Shown one piece after another: positions 19,178 to 28,580 of a stretch of DNA of 36,273 nt (within the stretch, counting starts at the first letter, position 1; each line of letters starts with the position of its first letter). The stretch spans positions 1 to 36,273 of the forward strand of contig CAJQOG010000065.1 of NCBI GenBank assembly GCA_905479875.1, in the 5' to 3' direction. The position numbers and the translations under genes are program-made. Under the pieces are notes generated by a model. It worked only from the letters and a program-made list of their open reading frames with translations. It was not told the origin of the DNA and made no database searches. Source of the stretch: an uncultured Gammaproteobacteria bacterium (GTDB lineage Bacteria; Pseudomonadota; Gammaproteobacteria; Steroidobacterales; JABDMI01).

Positions 19178-19840
19178 CTATTGGCGTATTCCTTCAATGT
19201 CGAGTTCAATAAAGACTTCAGCTGAATTTGGACCAAGACCTTTTTTTACACCAAAGTCTTGCATCACAAAAGACGTAGAACCAGTAAAGCCTCTGCGATA
19301 GCCGCCCCAAGGATCTTCACCATGGCCAATTTCTTGTACTTGTAATGTTAGTGGCTTAGTCATCCCTAAAAAAGTAAAATCACCTGTTACTGTACCTTTG
19401 CCGTCAACCAGATTAACCGAGGTGCTCTTGAATGTAGCCTCTGAAAAACTCTCTACTTGCAAAAAGTCATCACTGCGTAAGTGCTTATCACGTTCGGCAT
19501 GATTGGAATCAACACTAGTAGTATCAATAGTTACACTTATGGTTGAATTATTAGGATTGGCTGTATCGTAAGTAAATTCACCATCAAAATCATTAAAACG
19601 ACCATGTAACCAGCTATATCCTAAGTGTTTAACTTTAAATTGCACAAATGCATGAGCGCCTTTTATGTCTAGGGTGTAGTTTTCTACTTCACCACTGACA
19701 ACTTCTTTTACCATTGTTGTGGCTTTTTCTGGCATGGTTTTAGCATCACTAGGAGCCGCATCGGTGGTAGCTGCTTTGCTACATGCAAATAGCGTGAAAA
19801 GTGCAACTGTGGATGCTAATAATAAGCTTGGTTTTTTCAT
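19178..19840 (-). CDS. YceI family protein, predicted lipoprotein
   Basis: YceI motifs: VQFKVKHLGYSWLHGRFNDFDGEFTYD, RDKHLRSDDFL, GDFTFLGMTKPL, GYRRGFTGSTSF; lipobox LFTLFAC. ORF track extends to 19852; MKKPSLLL start preferred. Confidence 0.9.
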   Translation of the reverse strand: MKKPSLLLASTVALFTLFACSKAATTDAAPSDAKTMPEKATTMVKEVVSGEVENYTLDIKGAHAFVQFKVKHLGYSWLHGRFNDFDGEFTYDTANPNNSTISVTIDTTSVDSNHAERDKHLRSDDFLQVESFSEATFKSTSVNLVDGKGTVTGDFTFLGMTKPLTLQVQEIGHGEDPWGGYRRGFTGSTSFVMQDFGVKKGLGPNSAEVFIELDIEGIRQ

Positions 19841-19895
19841 TGTAGGCCTCATAAGTTATTTAACAATTAATTTTATTAAAGATAAGATATATACG

Positions 19896-20459
19896 TTATC
19901 TTCCTAGCATTCGTGTCAGTGTAGAGTCTTTTTTTATAAAATGGTGAAAAAGTGCAGCACATGCATGTAAAACCGCTAAACCCATACAGAGATAGGCTCC
20001 CCAGCGGTGTAATTTTCCAAATAAATCGTTTTGACTATTAAAGTCCGAAAAAATCGCAGGAATCTCAAATAAGCCGAAAATATCAATGGGGTCACCTTTA
20101 GCTGTAGTTATTAAATAACCTGTAATAATTAAAGAATAAACAAGTAGGCTCATTGAATACTGAACTGTTTTTGCAGAAAGTTTTTCTAAATTGCTTAGTG
20201 ATGAGTCGTATTTAGGCTTATCTGTAAATAACCGTATTAAACTCGTAATTAACAATATAAATAAAAGTATTACACCTACAGCTTTATGTGCAAAAGGAGC
20301 CTTTGTATACCAGGTATTATAATAATCTAAATCAACCATCCAGTATCCAGATGCAAAAAGACCAAATACACTAAATGCGATAAACCAATGCAGGAAAATT
20401 CGGATGTATGAGTAGGTTTTTACTGTAACCATAATGAATAACTTAGGAATTTTGAACAC
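19896..20459 (-). CDS. Cytochrome b561 family protein
   Basis: Four-TM protein with His residues: IRIFLHWFIAF, APFAHKAVGV, LHRWGAYLCMGLAVLHACAALFHHFI. Confidence 0.85.
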   Translation of the reverse strand: MFKIPKLFIMVTVKTYSYIRIFLHWFIAFSVFGLFASGYWMVDLDYYNTWYTKAPFAHKAVGVILLFILLITSLIRLFTDKPKYDSSLSNLEKLSAKTVQYSMSLLVYSLIITGYLITTAKGDPIDIFGLFEIPAIFSDFNSQNDLFGKLHRWGAYLCMGLAVLHACAALFHHFIKKDSTLTRMLGR

Positions 20460-20532
20460 TTAAGTACATAGAATGCGTCATCATGATATTATTTGCAAAT
20501 ACTATTTACTCTAATCGCTAGGAACAAATCAT

Positions 20533-21258
20533 ATGCAAAGTTTTACAAAATATACTGGTCGTTTAGCCTTTATTTTCGGTTTGTTGGCTATAGTTTTGAT
20601 TGCGTCTCTAGGTCCTGGCTATAAGGCAGGTTGGTGGAACTTTGGATTTGCTTTTAGTAAGTTCCCGTGGGTTGTATATCTTGGCTTGGGAGCTACTGCC
20701 TTAGCAATATTGCATTTTGTGACTTCACTTATAGCAAAAAAACGTATCGCTGGAATGGCGCTTATAGGATTGCTATTAGGAGTAAGTGCGGCTGCAGTTC
20801 CTATTCAAATGAAGCGTACTGCGGCTAGTTTGCCCTTTATACATGACATCACAACCGATACAGCTAATCCACCTGAGTTTGTTGTTATAGCTCCAATACG
20901 TGCCGATTCTCCAAACCCTATTACCTACAATCGTGAAGATGCAAATCTTCAAATTGATGCCTATCCTGATATTAAAACGCAAATACTTAATCAGTCTTCA
21001 GATGTTGTTTTTGCTAAAGCACTTGAAATCGTTGAGGCTATGGGTTGGGAATTAGTTAGTCAAGACCAAACAGCGGGGCGTATCGAAGCCACAGAAACTA
21101 CCTCTTGGTTTGGCTTTAAAGATGATATTGTTATTAGAATTACGCGATTAAATAATAAAACATCGTTTGATATACGTTCTAAATCGCGTATGGGTAAAAG
21201 TGATTTAGGCGCCAATGCTAAACGAATACGCACATTTATGAAAGACTTAAATAACTAA
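20533..21258 (+). CDS. DUF1499 domain-containing membrane protein
   Basis: N-terminal TM helices; C-terminal PDIKTQILNQSSDVVFAKALEIVEAMGWELVSQDQTAGRIEATETTSWFGFKDDIVIRI...DIRSKSRMGKSDLGANAKRI. Confidence 0.85.
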   Translation: MQSFTKYTGRLAFIFGLLAIVLIASLGPGYKAGWWNFGFAFSKFPWVVYLGLGATALAILHFVTSLIAKKRIAGMALIGLLLGVSAAAVPIQMKRTAASLPFIHDITTDTANPPEFVVIAPIRADSPNPITYNREDANLQIDAYPDIKTQILNQSSDVVFAKALEIVEAMGWELVSQDQTAGRIEATETTSWFGFKDDIVIRITRLNNKTSFDIRSKSRMGKSDLGANAKRIRTFMKDLNN

Positions 21259-21277
21259 GAAAATAACTATCTAACTG

Positions 21278-21322
21278 AAAAATAAAGGGTTTATCGACTA
21301 TACGATTATCCCCTTTATTTTT
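21278..21322 (+). terminator. Strong hairpin terminator after the DUF1499 gene
   Basis: aaaaataaaggg ... ccctttattttt, 12-bp perfect stem ending in T-rich sequence. Confidence 0.65.
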
Positions 21323-21326
21323 AGAT

Positions 21327-21356
21327 ATTTACTTGTTTCAGACAAGTAAATATAAT
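21327..21356 (+). promoter_or_regulatory. Putative promoter with embedded TetR-type operator for the tetR-icmF operon
   Basis: -35 TTTACT (21328-21333), 17-nt spacer, -10 TATAAT (21351-21356); perfect inverted repeat atttacttgt-ttcag-acaagtaaat (21327-21351). Confidence 0.6.
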
Positions 21357-21363
21357 GTTTCAT

Positions 21364-21972
21364 ATGCAACAATTACTTAGAAAAACACAAGCTGAAAGAA
21401 CAGACATCTCAGATAGCAGGATGTTGGAATCAGCCATTGAGTTGATTGTTGTGAAGGGTACTGACAAAACCACGCTTAAAGAAGTTGGTGAACTAGCCGG
21501 TTTTAGTCGCAGTATGGCCGGCTATAGATTTGGTAGTAAGAATGGTTTGTTTGAATTTATCTTACATTCAGTGGGTGAGGAATGGTTGAGTAGCTTGAAA
21601 ATTGCCACCAAGAAGAAAAATGGATTAGAAGCAATAACATCGGCACTAAAAGAACATTGCAACATATGTCTTAATGCACCAAAACGCATACAAGCATTTT
21701 ATATCCTTTGGTTTGAGTCAATCGGTGTGCAATCGCCCATTAAAGATGCAGTAACAAGTATTCAAAATAGACGTAGACGAGATGTTATTAGTTGGATAGA
21801 TCAATCTGATTATCAAGGCAATTTATCGGCTGCAGAATTAGCAGAACAGTTTAATGCAAGTGTTTTAGGAATCGCCTATTACTGGCTTGCAAATCCACAA
21901 GACAAAAATAGTATAAAGAATTTACACAATAATTTAATAATTACTATGCAGAAGCATTTTGCCAAAGCATAA
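21364..21972 (+). CDS. TetR/AcrR family transcriptional regulator
   Basis: [50 protein letters not shown]. Track start 21355; ATG 21364 (MQQLLRK) preferred. Confidence 0.85.
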   Translation: MQQLLRKTQAERTDISDSRMLESAIELIVVKGTDKTTLKEVGELAGFSRSMAGYRFGSKNGLFEFILHSVGEEWLSSLKIATKKKNGLEAITSALKEHCNICLNAPKRIQAFYILWFESIGVQSPIKDAVTSIQNRRRRDVISWIDQSDYQGNLSAAELAEQFNASVLGIAYYWLANPQDKNSIKNLHNNLIITMQKHFAKA

Positions 21973-21983
21973 AGAGAATCATT

Positions 21984-24900
21984 ATGAGTAAAGTAACGGC
22001 GTTACCACTAAACACCAAAATGAAAAGAACAACTCCACTACGTTTTGTAACGGCTGCAAGTTTATTTGATGGACATGATGCATCAATTAATATCATGCGC
22101 CGAATTCTTCAGAGTTCTGGTGTAGAAGTTATTCATCTTGCTCATAATCGTTCAGTCAACGACGTTCTACAAGCTGCATTGCAAGAAGACGTAGATGGAA
22201 TTGCTATTAGTTCTTATCAAGGGGGACATGTTGAATATTTTAAATATTTAATCGACTTGTTAAAAGAGAATAATGCCGAGCACATAAAAGTATTTGGTGG
22301 CGGTGGTGGTGTGATTGTATTTGACGAAATCAAAGAACTAGAAGCTTATGGTGTAGAACGCATTTATTCTCCGCATGCAGGTCAACAATTGGGTTTGCAA
22401 GGCATGATTGATGACATGATTGTTCGATGTGCAGAAGTTGAGAATGATAAGAAATTCAATGATATTTCAAGTGTCGATTTAAGCCTTCCTGCTGAGCTCG
22501 CAAAAGCAATAACTAAAGCGGAATTAGAAATACTTTCTGACGCTGAGGAAAAGTGGTTGGACTCGCAAGACTCCACAATACCTGTACTTGGCATTACTGG
22601 TACTGGTGGCGCTGGAAAATCATCACTAACGGATGAATTGATAAGGCGTTTTCGTTTAGATAGTAATGATACAGTTAAAATTGCTGTACTTGCTATTGAT
22701 CCTACACGGAGAAAAACAGGTGGTGCATTATTAGGAGATAGAATACGTATGAACGCGATTTATCACCCTAATATTTTTATGCGTTCGCTAGCAACACGTG
22801 GTGCTGGTGGTGAAGTTCCAAGTTCATTGTCTGAGGTTATTGCATTGTGCAAAAACGCAGGCTACGATTTAGTTGTTGTTGAAACACCTGGTATTGGTCA
22901 AGGTGATGCCGGAATCACACCTTTTGTTGATACCTCTATGTACGTGATGACTCCTGAATTTGGCGCCCAAAGTCAGTTAGAAAAAATTGATATGTTGGAC
23001 TTTGCCGATATTGTTGTTATCAATAAGTTTGATAGAAAAGGCAGTGATGACGCTCTACGTGATGTCTCAAAACAAGTACAGCGTAACCAAGAGAAATGGA
23101 CAACACCTCCAGACCAAATGCCAGTCTTTGGCAGTATAGCCTCACGCTTTAATGACGATGGTGCAACATCAGCTTATCAGCATTTACTTGGACTCTTACG
23201 TGAAAAGCAATTTGTGGATTATCCATCGGCTCTCCCTAAAGTAAAGAGTAGACATTCATCAGAAAAATCCATTATCGTACCGCCCAAACGCGTGCGTTAC
23301 CTAGCTGAGATTGCTGAAACAATTCGTGATTATCATGAAAATACATTTGCACAAGTAAAATTAGCTAGAGAACATCAGCAGTTAAGTGCCACTAAGGAAA
23401 TGTTAGGAGACGCTGGTACGACTACACAATTAATCGATTTAATTGATCAAAGAGAAAAAGCGTTAGCGGCTGAGTCACATAGTTTACTAAACGACTGGAG
23501 CACATTGAAAAGTGATTATTCTAAAGATGTTTTGCAAACTAAAATTTCTCCAACAAAAACCATCACCACGGAATTAACTACCACAAGTTTATCTGGCACC
23601 AAAATTCCAAAGGTTGCCTTGCCTCAGTTCGAAGAACACGGTGAAATTCTTAAATGGCTATACAAGGAAAATGTTCCAGGGCGCTTCCCATTCACTGCAG
23701 GTGTTTTTCCCTTCAAGCGAACTGGCGAAGATCCAGCACGCATGTTTGCGGGTGAGGGCGATGCATTCCGTACTAATAAACGCTTTAAAAGACTCTCTGA
23801 ACATTCATCGGCAAAACGTTTATCTACCGCTTTTGATTCTGTAACACTGTACGGTAGAGACCCAGCAACTCGTCCAGATATTTACGGAAAAATTGGAAAT
23901 GCGGGCGTGTCTATTGCAACACTAGACGATATGAAAGCGCTTTACGATGGTTTTAATTTATGTAATCCAACTACCTCGGTCTCTATGACCATTAATGGTC
24001 CAGCCCCAACTATTTTGGCCATGTTTTTAAACACGGCAATTGATCAACAAATCGAATTTTTTAAAAATGAACATAATCGCGAACCTAACGAAGTTGAATT
24101 GTCACAATTAAAAGCAAATGCACTGTCTTCTGTTCGCGGGACAGTTCAAGCCGATATTTTGAAAGAAGACCAAGGGCAAAATACCTGTATTTTTTCAACC
24201 GAATTCAGTTTAAAAATGATGGGTGATATTCAACAATACTTTATAGATAATCAAGTTAAGAATTTTTACTCAGTCTCTATTTCTGGTTATCACATTGCTG
24301 AAGCTGGAGCTAACCCAATCAGTCAATTAGCACTAACTTTATCTAATGGTTTTACTTATGTTGAGTCTTACTTGGCACGTGGAATGGACATTGATGACTT
24401 TGCAGCAAATTTATCATTCTTTTTCTCTAATGGAATGGATCCTGAATATAGCGTAATGGGCCGAGTTGCCCGTCGTATTTGGGCTATAACCATGAAAAAT
24501 AAATATGCTGCTAATGGACGTAGTCAACGCTTGAAATATCATATTCAGACTTCTGGTCGATCTTTGCATGCACAAGAAATGAATTTCAATGACATTCGTA
24601 CTACATTACAGGCCTTGTTAGCAATTTACGATAACTGCAATAGTCTACATACCAATGCCTATGATGAGGCCATTACAACGCCTACCGATGAGTCGGTTCG
24701 TAGAGCATTAGCGATTCAGTTGATTATCAACAATGAATTCGGTTTAGCTAAAAATGAAAACCCTAACCAAGGTGCTTTTATACTTGATGAGTTAACGGAT
24801 TTGGTCGAAGAGGCCGTATTGCTAGAATTTGAAAGAATATCCGAACGCGGTGGTGTTTTAGGAGCTATGGAAACAGGATATCAACGCGGTAAGATACAAG

Positions 24901-25232
24901 AAGAGTCCATGTTGTACGAACATAAGAAACACGATGGTAGTTTGCCAATAATAGGCGTGAATACTTTCCTACCAACTGAGCCAGAAGAAGATTTCAAAAT
25001 TGAACTTGCACGTTCCACCGATGATGAAAAGCAAAATCAGATTAAACGTTTGTCAGAGTTTCAAGCAAAGCATGTGGATAAGTCTGCACAAGCATTAGAA
25101 GCTGTGAAAATGGCTGTCATTAATCAAGAGAATGTTTTTGCCGAACTAATGAAGGCCGTGCGTTATTGTTCTTTAGGACAAATTACCGATACCTTGTTTA
25201 CTGTGGGTGGTGAGTATAGACGCAGTATGTAG
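21984..25232 (+). CDS. icmF: Fused isobutyryl-CoA mutase IcmF (B12-binding + MeaB-like GTPase + mutase domains)
   Basis: B12 domain [24 protein letters not shown]; GTPase [11 protein letters not shown] and NKFD; mutase [72 protein letters not shown]; 1082 aa. Confidence 0.93.
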   Translation: MSKVTALPLNTKMKRTTPLRFVTAASLFDGHDASINIMRRILQSSGVEVIHLAHNRSVNDVLQAALQEDVDGIAISSYQGGHVEYFKYLIDLLKENNAEHIKVFGGGGGVIVFDEIKELEAYGVERIYSPHAGQQLGLQGMIDDMIVRCAEVENDKKFNDISSVDLSLPAELAKAITKAELEILSDAEEKWLDSQDSTIPVLGITGTGGAGKSSLTDELIRRFRLDSNDTVKIAVLAIDPTRRKTGGALLGDRIRMNAIYHPNIFMRSLATRGAGGEVPSSLSEVIALCKNAGYDLVVVETPGIGQGDAGITPFVDTSMYVMTPEFGAQSQLEKIDMLDFADIVVINKFDRKGSDDALRDVSKQVQRNQEKWTTPPDQMPVFGSIASRFNDDGATSAYQHLLGLLREKQFVDYPSALPKVKSRHSSEKSIIVPPKRVRYLAEIAETIRDYHENTFAQVKLAREHQQLSATKEMLGDAGTTTQLIDLIDQREKALAAESHSLLNDWSTLKSDYSKDVLQTKISPTKTITTELTTTSLSGTKIPKVALPQFEEHGEILKWLYKENVPGRFPFTAGVFPFKRTGEDPARMFAGEGDAFRTNKRFKRLSEHSSAKRLSTAFDSVTLYGRDPATRPDIYGKIGNAGVSIATLDDMKALYDGFNLCNPTTSVSMTINGPAPTILAMFLNTAIDQQIEFFKNEHNREPNEVELSQLKANALSSVRGTVQADILKEDQGQNTCIFSTEFSLKMMGDIQQYFIDNQVKNFYSVSISGYHIAEAGANPISQLALTLSNGFTYVESYLARGMDIDDFAANLSFFFSNGMDPEYSVMGRVARRIWAITMKNKYAANGRSQRLKYHIQTSGRSLHAQEMNFNDIRTTLQALLAIYDNCNSLHTNAYDEAITTPTDESVRRALAIQLIINNEFGLAKNENPNQGAFILDELTDLVEEAVLLEFERISERGGVLGAMETGYQRGKIQEESMLYEHKKHDGSLPIIGVNTFLPTEPEEDFKIELARSTDDEKQNQIKRLSEFQAKHVDKSAQALEAVKMAVINQENVFAELMKAVRYCSLGQITDTLFTVGGEYRRSM

Positions 25233-25281
25233 TATCATGCGGCTTAGTTCGTAATATTTAGATATCAAAAGGGAAGATTGG

Positions 25282-26052
25282 ATGAAAAATTTTTTTGGTT
25301 TATTAGTTTTAATCAGTTTGTCAGCATGTGCAACAGCTGTACCACAAGAGCCTATCAACATTGCTGATAACGCTAAAATTGGCGTTATTGTAACCATTGC
25401 TGAAAAGCCGCAACAGTTCCATGTGGGAACTACGATTTTTCAAAATGCCTACATTGAACTTGATACCGATTGGGGTATTGAGGAAACGGCTCATCAGGTA
25501 ATTGCAGAGAATTTATCTTCACAAAAAAACTATCAAGTAATCCGCTTGGAACCATCAGAAAAAATGCGTGAGGCAGGTTCAGTTAATTATATTGATACGG
25601 ATAAAAGAGATAAAAACGATAAGAAAAATACTGCTGGATTGCAAGAGATGAATAACTTCGTTGCTGAGCATGATTTAGACGTGGTTATTGCACTTGAGCC
25701 GTTTACAGCTGAAGTTGAGTATGACAGTGGTTTATATGCGAGAGGCTATGGTGTATACACAAGATGCTTTTTTAAAATTTGTCGAGCTCGTGCTTTAAAT
25801 CAAATCGCAGTTCGTGTCTATAAAGTTAACCCTGATGGCACAGACTGGAGTCGAGCAAGTAATTGGGGAACAGAACGTGAAAAAGGCACCTGGCTTGCAA
25901 TGGATTTTCCGGATGGGGTTAAAAACATTCCAATCGCTGAGCTGGAAAAGCCTAAAAAAGTATTTTTAAATTATTTACAGCAAAATACAAAAAGTGCTTT
26001 AAGTAACGCTGGTTTAACCGATCCTCTCTTAGTAGGCTCTGAAGCTAACTAG
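25282..26052 (+). CDS. Predicted lipoprotein of unknown function
   Basis: Lipobox LISLSAC; no recognised family motif. Confidence 0.65.
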   Translation: MKNFFGLLVLISLSACATAVPQEPINIADNAKIGVIVTIAEKPQQFHVGTTIFQNAYIELDTDWGIEETAHQVIAENLSSQKNYQVIRLEPSEKMREAGSVNYIDTDKRDKNDKKNTAGLQEMNNFVAEHDLDVVIALEPFTAEVEYDSGLYARGYGVYTRCFFKICRARALNQIAVRVYKVNPDGTDWSRASNWGTEREKGTWLAMDFPDGVKNIPIAELEKPKKVFLNYLQQNTKSALSNAGLTDPLLVGSEAN

Positions 26053-26071
26053 CAGTTCTCAAATGTTAATG

Positions 26072-26098
26072 AAAGGGCAATATTAATTGCTCTTTTTT
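26072..26098 (+). terminator. Rho-independent terminator or attenuator between lipoprotein gene and OYE-family gene
   Basis: aaagggcaat-atta-attgctcttt followed by ttt; stem fully paired in RNA with one G-U. Confidence 0.7.
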
Positions 26099-26119
26099 CG
26101 TAAACTAAAGGACATGATA

Positions 26120-27229
26120 ATGTCAACAAACCCACTTTTTAAAGAATTCAAATCTAAAAACTTAAACCTCAAAAACCGAGTGGTTATGGCGCCAATGACG
26201 CGTCAATTTTCACCTGGCAATACACCAAATGAACTAAACGTTGCGTATTACGAACGTAGAGCACAAGGTGGTGTTGGGCTGATTATTTCAGAAGGTACTA
26301 TGGTTGGTCATAAAGCCGCTAATGGTTACAAAAATGTGCCTCAGTTCTTTGGTGAGGAAGCCTTAGCTGGTTGGAAGAAAGTGGTTGATGCAGTACATGC
26401 GGCTGGCGGTAAATTTGCACCACAGTTATGGCATGTGGGTGGTATTCGTAAACCTGGCACAGAAGGTCCTGAACCAGAATTACCAGGTTACAGCCCAAGT
26501 GGTATGGTTAAACCAGGTAAAGTTACTGGCCATGCTATGACAAAAGAAGACATTGATGAAACAGTAGCTGCTTTTGTTCAAGCGGCTGTTGATGCAAAAG
26601 CAATTGGCTGTGATGCGATAGAAATACATGGTGCACATGGCTACTTAGTTGATCAGTTTTTTTGGGAAGGTACAAATCAACGTAAGGATGAATATGCCGG
26701 CTCTATTCAAAATCGTTCACGTTTTGGTGTTGAAATAGTTAAAGGTATTCGTGAAGCAGTTGGTCCTGACTATCCTATTATTTTACGTTTCTCACAATGG
26801 AAGCAACAAGATTATCCAGCTAAGTTAGCTAATACACCTGAAGAATTGGCAGAATTCCTTAAACCACTAGACGATGCAGGTGTTGATATTTTCCATTGCA
26901 GCACTCGACGGTTTTGGGAGCCAGAATTTGAAGGCAGTGAATTAAACTTAGCGGGATGGACGCAAAAAATTACTGGTAAGCCTTGCATGACTGTTGGTTC
27001 TATTGGTTTGGATAAAGATTTTATTGCAGACCAATCAGCAGGAGGCTTTGCTGAGGGCAAGTCAGTCAATATTGACAAGCTTCTTGAAAGAATGAACAAG
27101 GGTGAGTTTGAACTCGCAGCCGTTGGCAGAGCCTTAATTGCTAACCCCGATTGGGCCATTAAAGCAGAGCAAAATGATTTTGACTCAATGCAGGCTTATG
27201 ATGCAAAAAGTTTAACCGAATTAGTTTAA
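26120..27229 (+). CDS. NADH:flavin oxidoreductase, Old Yellow Enzyme family
   Basis: [59 protein letters not shown]-like signature, [15 protein letters not shown] at 26120 preferred over listed start 26087, which lies inside the terminator. Confidence 0.9.
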   Translation: [369 protein letters not shown]

Positions 27230-27247
27230 ATTCTAAATTGATCTAAG

Positions 27248-27286
27248 CTCACGTTTTTTGAATTTTTGAAATAATAAAAACGTGAG
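27248..27286. repeat. Inverted repeat between convergent genes, possible terminator
   Basis: ctcacgttttt ... aaaaacgtgag, 11-bp arms separated by 17 nt. Confidence 0.45.
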
Positions 27287-27288
27287 TG

Positions 27289-27573
27289 TTATCGGTTCTT
27301 ATATTGGGTAGGGCAATAAGCCCTAATTATCTCATCAGAACGCAAAGCTAAGTGCTTAGTTTTTCGCTCAGAAACTCGTTCACGCCATAATTTAAATGAA
27401 CTTTTATGCATTTCTTTACGCATAAGCTTTATCACTTGTGGCTCGGATAGGCCAAAGCCATCTTTAATGGCACTGAATGGGGTTCGATCTTCCCAAGCCA
27501 TTTCAATGATTCTGGATATTTCACTTTCATTTAACGCAGAGTTTTTTGTCGACATGTGACTTTTACGCTGCAT
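27289..27573 (-). CDS. TIGR03643/DUF2805 family small HTH-like protein
   Basis: ESEISRIIEMAWEDRTPFSAIKDGFGLSEPQVIKLMRKEMHKSSFKLWRERVSERKTKH matches my recollection of this family. Confidence 0.75.
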   Translation of the reverse strand: MQRKSHMSTKNSALNESEISRIIEMAWEDRTPFSAIKDGFGLSEPQVIKLMRKEMHKSSFKLWRERVSERKTKHLALRSDEIIRAYCPTQYKNR

Positions 27574-27616
27574 CTCTTAAAATAGACTTTCACAGCTAAC
27601 TGAGCATTACTATATA

Positions 27617-28336
27617 TTAGTCACGTTGATTTAGCTTATCCGTAACCGATTCCAAGCGTTTTAAAACATCGTCTAGTTTGTCTTTAAATTCAGGGCCTTC
27701 AGACTGACTTAGTTTAATCTGAATACTGTCCCAGAGTGGCTCAACTACGTCGGACACATATTTCTCAATATTTCCCATTTTGTTCTTGAGCATCAAAGTT
27801 CGCATGGCATACTCCAAGCCTCCGAAGAATAGGTCACGAATAGCTGAGAGATTAATGTCGTCACGAATCTCCTGATGTCTAACACCTTCCAAAATCACAC
27901 CATCAAATATCTTTGTGTATTCATGATTCAGTTTATACAAAGCCGTCGTTTCCAGGTGTTCAAAAATATGCAGATCGGTATTCATATAAACATAAATCAA
28001 CCGCAGTAATAGGGCCTTATTTCCAGCGGTTCCTCGAACATGGTTTTCAGCCAAGAACTGGATTCTCTCAATTGTGTGTGAATATTTACTTATTCCAGAT
28101 TCAGCATCTTCAGTTAGTTTGGCATACATTTCTGAGATTACAGCAATGAGTAGGTCGTTTTTAGTGGCAAAGTAATTGAATACGGTCCCTTCAGATACAC
28201 CTGCATTTTGAGCGATTTTCTTAGTAGAGGTGGCATTAAAACCAAGCTCAGCAAACAGTTCAGATGCCGATTTTAGAATATCTTGCTCTTTTTGTTCAAC
28301 TCTATAACGTGGAGCGCTTTTTGTTATATTATTCAT
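27617..28336 (-). CDS. TetR/AcrR family transcriptional regulator
   Basis: ILKSASELFAELGFNATSTKKIAQNAGVSEGTVFNYFATKNDLLIAVI. Confidence 0.9.
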   Translation of the reverse strand: MNNITKSAPRYRVEQKEQDILKSASELFAELGFNATSTKKIAQNAGVSEGTVFNYFATKNDLLIAVISEMYAKLTEDAESGISKYSHTIERIQFLAENHVRGTAGNKALLLRLIYVYMNTDLHIFEHLETTALYKLNHEYTKIFDGVILEGVRHQEIRDDINLSAIRDLFFGGLEYAMRTLMLKNKMGNIEKYVSDVVEPLWDSIQIKLSQSEGPEFKDKLDDVLKRLESVTDKLNQRD

Positions 28337-28362
28337 ATGCTTAGCTTATTGGTTGCGTATAA

Positions 28363-28403
28363 TGATACTGTATTTGAGTATCACTTAAATATACTGTAGT
28401 ATA
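28363..28403. promoter_or_regulatory. Two operator-like palindromes in the divergent tetR/carboxylase intergenic region
   Basis: tgatact-gtatttg-agtatca (28363-28383) and tatact-gt-agtata (28390-28403), sharing the half-site atactgta. Confidence 0.5.
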
Positions 28404-28470
28404 ACTTAATCAGTAAATAAATTGTATAAATATTTAAATCATTAAATGTTTTATTTCAATAGTTTATGGC

Positions 28471-28499
28471 TTACTTTAAAAGTAATTAATCACTATAAT
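28471..28499 (+). promoter_or_regulatory. Putative promoter of the carboxylase operon
   Basis: -35-like TTACTT (28471-28476), 17-nt spacer, -10 TATAAT (28494-28499); near-palindrome ttactttaaaagtaa over the -35. Confidence 0.45.
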
Positions 28500-28580
28500 T
28501 TAGTTTTATTTTGCGCTTATCTATAGCGTTTCGTATAAATTAGCCTTTGAATAGATGGTTTTGGTACAGGTGAAAAAAGC

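Noticed and set aside
23614-23844. 76-aa plus-strand ORF inside icmF in another frame
   Set aside because: It is fully contained in the IcmF linker/mutase coding region, with no start context or motif.
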